DNA of 38,528 nt from Nitrospinaceae bacterium (GTDB taxonomy: Bacteria > Nitrospinota > Nitrospinia > Nitrospinales > VA-1): NCBI GenBank assembly GCA_029261695.1, contig JAJDAV010000081.1, positions 1 to 38,528 of the forward strand, written 5' to 3'. The translations under genes were made by a program, and so were the position numbers. Positions within the stretch are counted from its first letter, which is position 1; every line of letters begins with the position of its first letter. A model generated the notes under the pieces. That model was not told the DNA's origin. It did not search any database and was given only the letters and a program-made list of their open reading frames with translations. This document shows, one piece after another, positions 9,133-18,911 of this stretch.

Positions 9133-10005
9133 GTGATTCGATTTCTAACATTTCCCCAAAAGATTGCTCCAATGATTCGACTCTTATTTTTTGTTTTGGT
9201 TATTGTTGGTGTGGTGCCACTTCCTGTAAGCGCAAATCATCCATCAAAAATTGAGATTGTTGGTTCCACCACAGTTTTGCCTATTGCCTCTTTAGCGGCT
9301 GAAAGGTTTAAGTCCCCACACCATTTACGAATTCTTGTTAATGCAGGTGGATCAGGGGTTGGCATCCATTCGGTGGCCCGAGGAAGATCGGATATTGGTA
9401 TGGCGTCCCGCGAATTATCCGGCTCAGAGCGCAGGCGGTTTGAGGGTTCTCACCTGAAGGTTCATACGGTGGGAGTCGATGCAGTAGCCTGCGTCGTCTC
9501 GTCAGAAATTTACAATTCGGGAGTCAAATCATTAACACGCCAGCAAATTGGTGATATTTATTTGGGAAAGATAACGAACTGGAAAGAGGTGGGAGGGCCG
9601 GACCGAAAAATCGTAGTTGTGGATAAAGAAAGGCATCGGGGAACTCGCCATGTTTTTATGAATTTTATATTTGGAAAGCCTACCCAAAAAACCCCAGGAA
9701 CGCTTCTAGTCACTGGATCAAACAACGAGGAGCAAGCAAAAATCGCTCAAAGTGATTCGGCAATAGGCATGCTGTCCTACGCCTGGGCAAATGATGAAGT
9801 GAAGGCCATAGCAATACGGGGTAAAAATTATCTTATTGCTCCCACCCTTGAAACTATAACGAAAGGTGATTACCCGATTGTTAGAAAATTGAATTTTATA
9901 ACTGCAGGGGAACCAAAGGGAGAAGTTAAAGAATTTTTGGAATTTGTAAAGAGTCCGAAGGGGCAGAGGGTAGTCAAAGAAAGTGGTTATCTCCCTTATA
10001 AATGA
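9133..10005 (+). CDS. pstS: Phosphate ABC transporter substrate-binding protein (PstS-like)
   Basis: Signal peptide; KIEIVGSTTVLPIASLAAERF, GSGVGIHSVARGRSDIGMASREL, LTRQQIGDIYLGKITNWKEVGG; upstream of pstCAB. GTG start at 9133 or ATG at 9172. Confidence 0.88.
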   Translation: MIRFLTFPQKIAPMIRLLFFVLVIVGVVPLPVSANHPSKIEIVGSTTVLPIASLAAERFKSPHHLRILVNAGGSGVGIHSVARGRSDIGMASRELSGSERRRFEGSHLKVHTVGVDAVACVVSSEIYNSGVKSLTRQQIGDIYLGKITNWKEVGGPDRKIVVVDKERHRGTRHVFMNFIFGKPTQKTPGTLLVTGSNNEEQAKIAQSDSAIGMLSYAWANDEVKAIAIRGKNYLIAPTLETITKGDYPIVRKLNFITAGEPKGEVKEFLEFVKSPKGQRVVKESGYLPYK

Positions 10006-10844
10006 TGTGGATTTTTGCGGGTCTGAATTTAATTTTTTTAAGTTGCGCGGTAGGATTGTTTCTTTTTCTTGTTCTGGAATCGTATCCAATATTAAAGTTG
10101 CAGGGTTTTGATTTTTGGCTAGGGCAGGATTGGTGGGTGGGGGAATCCTATGGGGCATTGCCTATGCTTTACGGGTCCTTTATTGTTACTGCTTTGGCCT
10201 GTCTTCTAGTTTTACCGCTTGCGCTGGCAGTAGCGCTTTTCACTTCTGAGTTTTTAAGTTCTTCCTACAGACGATTTGTGAAGGCCATATTAGAACTTCT
10301 AGCGGGAGTTCCTGGTATTATTTATGGCCTCTTGGGTGTTTCCTTTCTTTCTCTCTGGGTAAAAAATATTTTTGGTTTGGTGGATGGTAATACTCTGCTC
10401 ACCGCAGGTTGTTTGCTTTCGATCATGATCCTGCCTACTGTATTGACTTTGTCTGAAGATGCCATGCACGCAGTTCCTGCAGAGTACCGGGAAAACGCAT
10501 TAGGTTTGGGTTTGAGTAAATGGCAAGCGGCTATCTCTGTGGTCTTGCCGCAGGCATTACCGGGAATTGTGGGAGCGGTTCTGCTAGGCATCGGGCGAGC
10601 CATGGGAGAAACCATTGCTGTAATGCTAGTTGTCGGCAGTCTCGATCGCATCCCTGCCCCCTGGTTTAATATTTTTACATCGGCACAAACGATTCCTTCC
10701 AAATTAGGGCGTGAAGCTGCAGAAGCCATTGGAGAAGGGACTCATTGGAGTGCATTGATGGCTTTAGGGTTGACCTTGTTCCTGATGGTTTTCGTAATTA
10801 CTTTGTTGGGAAATCATTTCCTCAAGCGGGTGAATGGCTCATGA
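10002..10844 (+). CDS. pstC: Phosphate ABC transporter permease PstC
   Basis: Membrane protein with LLAGVPGIIYGLLGVSFL and the EAA-type motif ALGLGLSKWQAAISVVLPQALPGIVGAVLLGIGRAMGETIAVMLV; overlaps both neighbours. Confidence 0.9.
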   Translation: MMWIFAGLNLIFLSCAVGLFLFLVLESYPILKLQGFDFWLGQDWWVGESYGALPMLYGSFIVTALACLLVLPLALAVALFTSEFLSSSYRRFVKAILELLAGVPGIIYGLLGVSFLSLWVKNIFGLVDGNTLLTAGCLLSIMILPTVLTLSEDAMHAVPAEYRENALGLGLSKWQAAISVVLPQALPGIVGAVLLGIGRAMGETIAVMLVVGSLDRIPAPWFNIFTSAQTIPSKLGREAAEAIGEGTHWSALMALGLTLFLMVFVITLLGNHFLKRVNGS

Positions 10845-11689
10845 ACGCGACCACTTTTGAAAAAGTCATGTTTATTGTCCTTTCTATTTTGACTCTGTTA
10901 ATTACGAGTTTACTTCTGGTTATTCTTGCGACTGTTTTTGTTAAAGGTTTGCCAGCTATCCACTCTGGATTTTTTACTGAAGCCTCCAAAGATTTTGGTC
11001 GGACGGGAGGAATTTTTTATCAAATGGTCGGAACTATAATTTTAATGTCAGGTGCTGTTCTTGTCAGTTTGCCGGTCGCTTTGGGGTCTGTTATTTATCA
11101 AACACAATATTTAAAATCAAAGAAAGCCAAAGAGTTTTGCCGTCAGTCTGCACAGATATTGAATGCCACACCAACAATATTGTTTGGGCTGGTGGGTTAT
11201 TTGTTTTTCGGAGTTTATTTGGAAACAGGAGTTTCATGGGTGACGGGATCACTGATTCTTTCTGTAATGATTTTACCCACCCTGCAAATCAGCATTCGGG
11301 AAGCAATAGAGGCTTTACCAGAGAAATATAAAGATACGGGGATGGCTTTGGGTTTGTCACAATGGAACCAAATCAAAGCGGTTATTATTCCACAAAGTTA
11401 CTATGGGATAATCACAGGAGTTTTGCTGGGCTTGGCTCGTGCGGCGGGAGAAACGGCTGCAATAATGTTTGCGGCGACCACTTTTTCGGGAGTTAGAATT
11501 CCAGAGTCCTTTTCAGATCCAGTTCCAACTTTACAAACGCATATGCTGGTTCTGGCACAAGAAGCCGCGAACCCCGCTGCAATTGCTCAAGCTTGGGGCG
11601 CAGGATGGGTTCTTTTGTCACTTGTTTTTTTAATGACTTTAATAGCGTGGTTACTAAGAAGTAAATTGAAAATGGAATCAGAGTTATGA
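10841..11689 (+). CDS. pstA: Phosphate ABC transporter permease PstA
   Basis: MALGLSQWNQIKAVIIPQSYYGIITGVLLGLARAAGETAAIMFAA; ATG at 10841 overlaps the pstC stop (ATGA), better than the longer ORF from 10745. Confidence 0.88.
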   Translation: MNATTFEKVMFIVLSILTLLITSLLLVILATVFVKGLPAIHSGFFTEASKDFGRTGGIFYQMVGTIILMSGAVLVSLPVALGSVIYQTQYLKSKKAKEFCRQSAQILNATPTILFGLVGYLFFGVYLETGVSWVTGSLILSVMILPTLQISIREAIEALPEKYKDTGMALGLSQWNQIKAVIIPQSYYGIITGVLLGLARAAGETAAIMFAATTFSGVRIPESFSDPVPTLQTHMLVLAQEAANPAAIAQAWGAGWVLLSLVFLMTLIAWLLRSKLKMESEL

Positions 11690-12357
11690 GACCTGCTATT
11701 CAAATAAAAAATCTCAATGTTACCTATGATTCCATAAAGGTAATCGATGATTTTAGTTGTGAGGTTAAAGAAAACTCTGTGACCGCAATTGTTGGCCCGT
11801 CGGGTTGCGGAAAATCTACTTTACTTAGATGTTTATGTCGAATGAACGATCACATCGAAAGCTTTCACCTTGCAGGAAAAGTATTGGTGAAAGGCGAGGA
11901 TATTTATCATCCTGATGTCGATGTTTATAAGTTGAGGAAAAGGGTAGGGCTGATATACCAAAAACCTTGTGTTTTTCCTAAAAGCATTTTGAAAAATGTT
12001 TTGTTTGGCGTAAAGCATATAAAAGAGATTGATAAAAAAGATTACAGTGAAATTGCTGAGCGTGTACTAAAAGAAGTGAATCTTTGGGAGGAGGTCAAAG
12101 ACAGGTTGGGCAATCTTGCAACGACACTCTCGATGGGGCAGCAACAGCGTTTGGCAATGGCTCGCACTCTTGCTGTAGAGCCAGAAATTCTACTGATGGA
12201 TGAGCCGACCTCCTCGCTGGACCCTGAGTCTACAGCTGTTATAGAATCACTCATTCAAAAACTGAAAACCCACCGAACACTTCTTCTTGTGACTCACCAA
12301 CCCGAACAGGCTGAAAAGGTTTCTGATAATTTGATATTTTGCAATATAATCAAGTAA
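11686..12357 (+). CDS. pstB: Phosphate ABC transporter ATP-binding protein PstB
   Basis: Walker A GPSGCGKST, LSMGQQQRLAMARTLA signature, Walker B ILLMDEPTSSLDP; ATGA overlap with pstA. Confidence 0.88.
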   Translation: MRPAIQIKNLNVTYDSIKVIDDFSCEVKENSVTAIVGPSGCGKSTLLRCLCRMNDHIESFHLAGKVLVKGEDIYHPDVDVYKLRKRVGLIYQKPCVFPKSILKNVLFGVKHIKEIDKKDYSEIAERVLKEVNLWEEVKDRLGNLATTLSMGQQQRLAMARTLAVEPEILLMDEPTSSLDPESTAVIESLIQKLKTHRTLLLVTHQPEQAEKVSDNLIFCNIIK

Positions 12358-12378
12358 GCGCATCTCCAAAAAATATTT

Positions 12379-13974
12379 TTGAGGCTGGATTTGGCAAAGA
12401 ATAAAGTAAAGAAAAGTCAGGGCAAGACGGAGGCAGATGGTGTTGCCCTTTCCACGCTTGGCGAAAAGTTGAAGAGCAGCAACCCCAAGGTGGCCGAGCA
12501 TTTTGAAGCTATTCAGAGTATGGAACTTTCCGTTCCTCGTCTGGTGCAGGTCATTGAAGACCTTTTACCTTATCCCTGGGAAGACCGGGCGTTATTTGAG
12601 GAAGGTATCAAGCTCACCGCGCAGGGGTTTTATAACGAAGCGATTGCAGTGCTTGGTGACGTCTTACGTGTGAGTCCGAATGCTTATCCGGCCTATCATT
12701 TGTTGGGCCATGTCTACATGGCTTTGGGGAATCGAAAAGAAGAAATTGAAAACTATCGCAAAGCGGCACGTCTCAAACCTAATTACCCACAAATTTATAT
12801 TGATTTGGGAACAGCCTACTGGATGCAGGGGAAAGAAAAAAAATCTTATGCCGCTTTCAAAAAAATTATTCCCATGGCCCCAGACTTTGCCATTGCTGAT
12901 TATTGGTTGACGTTTATTTTTGATCGATTAGGGCGAAACCGCGATGTTTATGAGATGAATCAAAATAACACGGAGGCTCCACTTAAGGTGTTTGCTGGTA
13001 TCTGTGGGCTGATAGGTCAAGCTTACCTTGAGTTTGGTTATCATACTGCCGCACGGCAGGCTTTTAAAAGAGCGATTAGAGTTTGGTCGGAATATGCAGA
13101 GGGATATTATTTGCTGGGTTCATTGCATCTTAAAAAATTGCGGAACCCCAAACGTGCGGTGAAATATTTGGAAACGGCAGAGCAACTTTATATTCGTAAA
13201 AACGATTTTCAAAGAGCGGCGATGGTGCATCAGCTTTATCGACCGAAAGATGAAGTGCAGGAAAAAGAAAAGGCGGCCGAGGAATGGTTGAAGGAAGGAT
13301 TGCGTTTGCAAAATTTGACTTGGTATCAGGCCGCTGTGGATGCTTATCAAATGGCGCGTGGGTTCAAGCCAGATTTTCTAGATGCTTATTACAACATGGG
13401 TGTGGCTTATGGCTGTATGGAAGAGAATGGTATTGATGCCTTGCATAAAGCGGTTTGGGTTTTTAAAAAATCCATAGATCTCAACCCAGAATTTATTCAT
13501 GCTTACACTGCTTTAGGAGCTTCTTACATCAAACAAGGTGAAACGGAAGAAGCTATTGAAGTTCTAAATCGCGCTGAAAAGGTGTGCCCGAGTGACTCAA
13601 ACGTTTATTTCTATTTAGGAATTGCCAGTCGGATAAACACTCGTTTTAAGGAAGCTGTGGAGTATTTAAAAAAAGCCGTAGCCTTGAAACCGGATTCCGT
13701 GCAGGTTCAATTTTACCTGGGGCTGTCTCTAATTGATGCTGAACAATTTGATGACGCTTGTTCCGCTTTTCGTGATGTTATAAGGATAAAACCTGATTTT
13801 GCAGATGGGCATATGATGCTGGGGAATTTATATCGTGAAAATATTCCAGAACCGGAAAAAGCTATTTATCATCTAAAAAGAGCAGAGAAATTATTTATGA
13901 AAATGGAGGATTTTCAGCGGGTCGGTTATATACGCCAGCTTTTGTCCCGTTATGCTGCCAGTTCAGGAGCCTGA
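12379..13974 (+). CDS. TPR-repeat protein
   Basis: Multiple TPR motifs (e.g. AYPAYHLLGHVYMALGNRKEEIENYRKAARLKPNYPQIYIDLGTAYWMQGK); TTG start at 12379 or 12391. Confidence 0.85.
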   Translation: MRLDLAKNKVKKSQGKTEADGVALSTLGEKLKSSNPKVAEHFEAIQSMELSVPRLVQVIEDLLPYPWEDRALFEEGIKLTAQGFYNEAIAVLGDVLRVSPNAYPAYHLLGHVYMALGNRKEEIENYRKAARLKPNYPQIYIDLGTAYWMQGKEKKSYAAFKKIIPMAPDFAIADYWLTFIFDRLGRNRDVYEMNQNNTEAPLKVFAGICGLIGQAYLEFGYHTAARQAFKRAIRVWSEYAEGYYLLGSLHLKKLRNPKRAVKYLETAEQLYIRKNDFQRAAMVHQLYRPKDEVQEKEKAAEEWLKEGLRLQNLTWYQAAVDAYQMARGFKPDFLDAYYNMGVAYGCMEENGIDALHKAVWVFKKSIDLNPEFIHAYTALGASYIKQGETEEAIEVLNRAEKVCPSDSNVYFYLGIASRINTRFKEAVEYLKKAVALKPDSVQVQFYLGLSLIDAEQFDDACSAFRDVIRIKPDFADGHMMLGNLYRENIPEPEKAIYHLKRAEKLFMKMEDFQRVGYIRQLLSRYAASSGA

Positions 13975-13981
13975 GTATTTT

Positions 13982-15217
13982 ATGAAAAGAAAAATTATAA
14001 TTATTATTAGCGTTTTTATTTTGCTGGTTGGCGTAGAGGTTTCAGGTCGACCTCTTTCTTCAGAACTTGACAAAATGACAGCGGATGAAATGGCACCTCT
14101 GGCTTTAGAGGATTCCATGTACTACCATTTTGACGAATGGTTTGGACGCTTCCAGGGAGAAATCAATCGTTTGGAATCTTCTCCTCCTTCATTAGAAAAC
14201 CGTGTCGAATTGATGAAGTATTATTTTAATTACACGGGTTTGTTGGGGGAGTTGACACATGCTCTCGCTTTTACCAGTAAGTATAAAATTAAAAAAGTAT
14301 CTGCAGATTTTTTAGCCTACAGTAATCGTGTGAAAGATCTTGCTCATGAAATATTAGACGACGATTCAAAAACGCTCGGTCAGGAAGCTCAGGCAGCATT
14401 ATTTTTGGGCGCCGCCGAAGGCTATATTGGGATTTTTGAATACGGGCAGGGAAATTTATTTGAGGCTTTGGTAAATGGTTTTCAAGCAGATAATCATCTA
14501 GAGCAGGCTTTGCAGCTAAACCCGAGTCTGGTCGATGGATACTTTGGTCTGGGAATGTACCGTTACGGAAATAGTCGTTTAGGAGGGATCGGTAATTTTC
14601 TCATGCAAGGAGGTAAAGATTTGAGGCAGGTGGGTTTGAACCATATTGAACACGCTATCCTAAAAGGCGCATCGGCTCTTCCTTTGGCGATGAAAACACT
14701 CGCTTGGTTTTATATCTCTGAACAGATCAATCCGAAAAATAAAGACCTCCCGGTGGAGCATCCTTTGTCTCAGACGAAAACTCGTCAAAATGCATGGGCG
14801 TTGCTGATAGAGTTGGAAAGCCGCTATTTTAAAGGTCCAGCCCCATATCCCCACTTCAAGGGGAATAAGGAAATTGCAATGATGAAGGCTTTGCAGTATG
14901 TATTGGATAAAAACTATACCGAGGCCGGAGTAGAATTTAAAAAAGTCTTGAAAATCAGTGAGCATTTGAAAAGTAGAGGGCTCGCTATCAATCCTCAGTT
15001 AACTAGTTCGGTGGAAGCAGGCATCAAATTTTGTGAATTGATGCAGTGGGAAAAACAGGACGATACCCAAAACAGTTGCTTAAAAGTTCAGGAACAAATT
15101 GATTTCCTTAAAAGTGGTGGCTCAATGGTGGAATATGACTCCAAAAAAATCCGTAGTGAACTGCATGCAATCTTTTCAGATGCCCTCCAAGAATTGACTG
15201 AAAAAATGCACTGTTAG
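13982..15217 (+). CDS. Exported hypothetical protein with TPR-like helical content
   Basis: ATG at 13982 gives MKRKIIIIISVFILLVGVEVSG, a signal peptide; long ORF directly following the TPR gene. Confidence 0.7.
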   Translation: MKRKIIIIISVFILLVGVEVSGRPLSSELDKMTADEMAPLALEDSMYYHFDEWFGRFQGEINRLESSPPSLENRVELMKYYFNYTGLLGELTHALAFTSKYKIKKVSADFLAYSNRVKDLAHEILDDDSKTLGQEAQAALFLGAAEGYIGIFEYGQGNLFEALVNGFQADNHLEQALQLNPSLVDGYFGLGMYRYGNSRLGGIGNFLMQGGKDLRQVGLNHIEHAILKGASALPLAMKTLAWFYISEQINPKNKDLPVEHPLSQTKTRQNAWALLIELESRYFKGPAPYPHFKGNKEIAMMKALQYVLDKNYTEAGVEFKKVLKISEHLKSRGLAINPQLTSSVEAGIKFCELMQWEKQDDTQNSCLKVQEQIDFLKSGGSMVEYDSKKIRSELHAIFSDALQELTEKMHC

Positions 15218-15290
15218 GCTCCTCAGGATAAATCGGTGTAAGGTTAGTAGGCTTGGATCGACTAATTTGCAATGTATGGGGAGTCGATTT

Positions 15291-16229
15291 ATGAGAGTAA
15301 GAAAAGCAGGAGGGCCCCTATTTGTAATAGCCCTTGCCAGCCTGTTTATTGTCTCTTTATCCGGTTTCGATTATTCCCGGCACAGCATACCTCTAGATGA
15401 AATTTCAGATGGCGGTCCAGGCAAGGACGGCATCCCCTCCATAGATAACCCCCGTTTTTTGACTGCGGAAGAAGCGGATGGTTCTATGTTGCGAGATGCA
15501 GATCGTGTTCTCGGGTTTTCCTATAACGGACACACGCGAGCTTACCCTGTAAAAATTTTAAACTGGCATGAAATTGTAAATGATCAGGTGGGTGGGCAGC
15601 CGGTGGTGGTTAGTTTTTGTCCTTTGTGTGGTACCGGAATGGTATTCGATGCAAATGTGAAAAACCGTAAGCTGAAATTCGGTGTTTCAGGACTGCTTTA
15701 TCAAAGCGATATGTTGCTTTATGATCATCAAACGGAAAGCCTTTGGTCGCAAATAAAATCGGAAGCGGTGACAGGGCCAATGACCGGAACCCGCTTAAAA
15801 CTATTGGCATCGATGCATACGAACTGGGGCTCCTGGAAGAAAAAACATCCTCAAACTATGGTGTTGTCAGAGAAAACCGGGTTTCAACGTCCGTACGATC
15901 GTGATCCCTATCAGGGTTATGAGTCAAACTCACGATTGATGTTTGATGTCGGTCTCATGAATTCGAAATATCCTCCGAAGGAAAAAGTAATTGGTATTGA
16001 AATGGATGGGAAGGCCAAAGTCTACCCGTTTTCAGAACTCAGTAGAACCCGGTCGCCGGTACAGGATGTTTTCAACAATATTAAAATACAAATATTTTAT
16101 GATAAGGTAACCAGGACGGCCGTTATTAAAGACAGTAAAAATAAGGAGTTACCATCAGTAGTGGGATTTTGGTTTGCCTGGTTTGCGTTTCATCCAGAAA
16201 CCAAGGTTTTTGTCGCCGAGAAGAGATGA
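15291..16229 (+). CDS. DUF3179 domain-containing protein
   Basis: YPVKILNWHEIVNDQVGGQPVVVSFCPLCGTGMVFDANV and SDMLLYDHQTESLWSQI are characteristic; N-terminal hydrophobic segment. ORF track start is 15267. Confidence 0.85.
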   Translation: MRVRKAGGPLFVIALASLFIVSLSGFDYSRHSIPLDEISDGGPGKDGIPSIDNPRFLTAEEADGSMLRDADRVLGFSYNGHTRAYPVKILNWHEIVNDQVGGQPVVVSFCPLCGTGMVFDANVKNRKLKFGVSGLLYQSDMLLYDHQTESLWSQIKSEAVTGPMTGTRLKLLASMHTNWGSWKKKHPQTMVLSEKTGFQRPYDRDPYQGYESNSRLMFDVGLMNSKYPPKEKVIGIEMDGKAKVYPFSELSRTRSPVQDVFNNIKIQIFYDKVTRTAVIKDSKNKELPSVVGFWFAWFAFHPETKVFVAEKR

Positions 16230-16245
16230 GGGAGACGACCACAAG

Positions 16246-16650
16246 TTAAGTTGTTTCAGCTTTTTTTAATTCTAGAGAAGCGGAATTGATGCAATAACGA
16301 AGCCCCGTGGGATCGGGGCCGTCTTCAAATACGTGGCCGAGATGCGCATCACATTTACTGCAAAGAACCTCCACTCTTCTCATGAAAAATTTGGTGTCTT
16401 CTTCGGTAGTAATGGCTTTTGGATCGACTGAATTATAAAAACTTGGCCACCCGGTGCCTGAATCGAATTTTGTGATAGAAGAAAAAAGAGGTTCGCCGCA
16501 GCAGGAGCAGTGGTAGGTTCCTCTTTCATGGCAGTCCCAATATTTCCCAGAAAAAGCGCGCTCGGTTCCTTTGTTTCGACAAACTTCAAATTGCTCGTCC
16601 GTCAACTTTTCTCGCCACTCGCTGTCCGTTTTTTGGATTTTTTCAGTCAC
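16246..16650 (-). CDS. msrB: Peptide-methionine (R)-S-oxide reductase
   Basis: [55 protein letters not shown]: canonical MsrB with Zn-binding CxxC pairs and catalytic RYCINSAS. Confidence 0.95.
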   Translation of the reverse strand: MTEKIQKTDSEWREKLTDEQFEVCRNKGTERAFSGKYWDCHERGTYHCSCCGEPLFSSITKFDSGTGWPSFYNSVDPKAITTEEDTKFFMRRVEVLCSKCDAHLGHVFEDGPDPTGLRYCINSASLELKKAETT

Positions 16651-16668
16651 AATAAAATCCTCCTTCTC

Positions 16669-16944
16669 TTAGATATTTTCCTTAATATAATTCTTTAATT
16701 TTTCTTTAGTTTCAGGCTTTAAAGCAGCTATTTTGATAGCTTCGGTATCTTCTTTGCTCAGTCTTTGGGCTAGATTTCGTAAGACCTGAAGTTGCTTTCT
16801 GTATATTTCACACAGGCCGCAGATTGCAAGGTGCATTTTTAAACGTATCTTTCCCCCTAAAGATAATGGACGATCCATCTCTTGAGAAATCAACGGATAG
16901 ACATCTTTGCAGGTCATCTTAAAAATGGACAGGAGCAATTTCAT
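16669..16944 (-). CDS. Anti-sigma factor-like zinc-finger protein (zf-HC2)
   Basis: HLAICGLCEIYRKQL (HxxxCxxC); directly downstream of an ECF sigma gene. Confidence 0.75.
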   Translation of the reverse strand: MKLLLSIFKMTCKDVYPLISQEMDRPLSLGGKIRLKMHLAICGLCEIYRKQLQVLRNLAQRLSKEDTEAIKIAALKPETKEKLKNYIKENI

Positions 16945-16960
16945 AATTTACTTTCTAAAC

Positions 16961-17521
16961 TCATTCTTTGCTTAACCAGTTTGACTCCAGGCATGTCTTG
17001 AGCTGGTTTCTCGCGCGATGCAGCATTACCCATAAGTTGGTCGGTTTGACATTGAATTCTTTACAAATTTCCTCTGAGCTTAAACCCTCTATTTCTTTTA
17101 ATACAAATAGACGGTGAAATTTTTCTGACAACCCATTCATGCACTCTGCCAGCACCTGCGCGAGTTCATTGTTTTCAGCGGCTTTTTCTGGGTTCAAGTT
17201 CCAGTTGTTGGGGGGAGGCATCATATGCCCGTTTGTATCGAACTGAATATGGTCTGTATCGGATTCAGAAATATCCAGGGTAACGTTTTTTTTCGCGTTC
17301 CTGAAATGATCCATGGTCTTATGTTTTAAAATTCCAAATAGCCAGGTTTTTTCTGTCGATTTTCCTGCAAAGGTGTGTTGGGATTTTAATGCAGCAAAGA
17401 ATGTAACCTGAACCAGCTCATCAGCAATATCGGGGTCTTTGACACGGACCAAGGTGTACCGATATAGCATGTCACCATAATTTTCAACCCATTTATCTGG
17501 TTCTAGCGTCTCTTCGCTCAT
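16961..17521 (-). CDS. ECF-type sigma-70 family RNA polymerase sigma factor
   Basis: Region 2 (DIADELVQVTFFAAL, TWLFGILKHKTMDHFR) and region 4 (FHRLFVLKEIEGLSSEEICKEFNVKPTNLWVMLHRARNQLK). Confidence 0.9.
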   Translation of the reverse strand: MSEETLEPDKWVENYGDMLYRYTLVRVKDPDIADELVQVTFFAALKSQHTFAGKSTEKTWLFGILKHKTMDHFRNAKKNVTLDISESDTDHIQFDTNGHMMPPPNNWNLNPEKAAENNELAQVLAECMNGLSEKFHRLFVLKEIEGLSSEEICKEFNVKPTNLWVMLHRARNQLKTCLESNWLSKE

Positions 17522-17587
17522 CCCTCTAGGGTCCTTGTATTGGGTTTTAACTTGAAGGTTCTTGAAGGAGTCAATATACTGGAATTT

Positions 17588-17902
17588 ATGAGTAACGCAA
17601 CTACAGATTCTGGTGAATGCGCTCGCATATTAAAGGCTCTGGGGGATGAAACCCGCTTGAAAATAGTTCAGTTGTTGCTCAAGGGTGAAAAAAGCGTGTC
17701 AGAAATTGTAAAGAGTTTGAGAATGGGCCAACCCCAGGCTTCTCACCATTTATCAATTTTGCGGTCATCCGGTTTGGTGGGAACGCGCAGGGAAGGGAAT
17801 AAAATAATCAACTTCATCCATCCGGGTAAATATTTCTTAACTAAAAAAGAAACAGGCCTCGACCTGGGTTGCTGCTCGGTTAACTTCGATAAGTCTTCCT
17901 AA
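17588..17902 (+). CDS. ArsR-family transcriptional regulator
   Basis: ILKALGDETRLKIVQLLLKGEKSVSEIVKSLRMGQPQASHHLSILRSSGLVGTRREGNKIINF; ATG at 17588 preferred over the ORF start at 17540. Confidence 0.88.
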   Translation: MSNATTDSGECARILKALGDETRLKIVQLLLKGEKSVSEIVKSLRMGQPQASHHLSILRSSGLVGTRREGNKIINFIHPGKYFLTKKETGLDLGCCSVNFDKSS

Positions 17903-18864
17903 TTAAAAGCATCTCTTTTTTCTTTAATCCCGACTTCATAAAATTGTTTAAGGAATGACTTCATAATCCGGTAAGGATTGAATGATATATCCATTGCTCT
18001 GGCCGGTTCAAAGTCTGAAACCGTAAGGCTGGATAGGTTTTCCACACCAGAGATTTCTATTTTTTCCAGTTCGTAATTCCCATAGCCTTTAAGTTTAGCT
18101 GCCTCAAGCGCATATACATTGGAGAAACTTAAAAGCTCAGCGGCTATTCTGTCCAAGGCTGTCATATCGGTAGAGGCGAGAAGCACTCCAAGGGGATAGG
18201 GGCTGCCATGAATCGGCCCTTGGCCCTGCATAGCTTCAATACCATCTGCTATGGTTAGGCAGGGATTCACATGCCTCGCAATATCAATCAGCATTTTTCC
18301 AAATTTAACCTTATCGTTTTTAACCAAGCAATGCAGTATCGGCTTACGCTTGCCGATGACGAGTCCGAATAAGTTTTTGATGGCTAGAGTCATTGCCATT
18401 TGGCAATGCGATTTAACTTTAGGTAGATTGACGATACGGTCAAACTCGCTTAGACAACCGGCAATTTTTAAATGAGGAACCCCTTCTTCATTTTTAAATG
18501 GAATTGGATCCGATAAGGGGACAATTTTACAACCATATTTTTTCTTTAACGGATCGTAACCTGCTTTTTTAGCAACCGCTTCCAGACTGCCCAGAGCGGG
18601 ACTGTCACTGATAGTGATTTGACCTACTGAAAAATCCTTGAGCACTCTGCATACTGCTTCAACAACCATTGGATGAGTGGTTACGCAATATTCAGGGCCG
18701 AATCCTCTTAGAAGATTGGGTTTTAGCAAAACTTTTTGCCCGGTTGAAAACAGAGAATTCTTTTCGTCTATTACCAATAAAGCTTCGCGGACAAAGGCTT
18801 CGATTTTCTCGATCGAATAGCTATCAACTTTCTGTAAGTGAACTTTTGATTTCATGTCATCCAT
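17899..18864 (-). CDS. DUF362 domain-containing protein
   Basis: VLLKPNLLRGFGPEYCVTTHPMVVEAVCRVL, DRIVNLPKVKSHCQMAMTLAIKNLFGLVIGKRK, LTIADGIEAMQGQGPIHG match DUF362 style. Confidence 0.8.
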   Translation of the reverse strand: MDDMKSKVHLQKVDSYSIEKIEAFVREALLVIDEKNSLFSTGQKVLLKPNLLRGFGPEYCVTTHPMVVEAVCRVLKDFSVGQITISDSPALGSLEAVAKKAGYDPLKKKYGCKIVPLSDPIPFKNEEGVPHLKIAGCLSEFDRIVNLPKVKSHCQMAMTLAIKNLFGLVIGKRKPILHCLVKNDKVKFGKMLIDIARHVNPCLTIADGIEAMQGQGPIHGSPYPLGVLLASTDMTALDRIAAELLSFSNVYALEAAKLKGYGNYELEKIEISGVENLSSLTVSDFEPARAMDISFNPYRIMKSFLKQFYEVGIKEKRDAFN

Positions 18865-18911
18865 TATAGCTATTCCAGAGGGAGTATTTAAATAATAGTT
18901 TGCCGAGAAAT

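Noticed and set aside
10322-10729. 135-aa minus-strand ORF inside pstC
   Set aside because: Antisense shadow of a membrane-protein gene; no recognisable motif.
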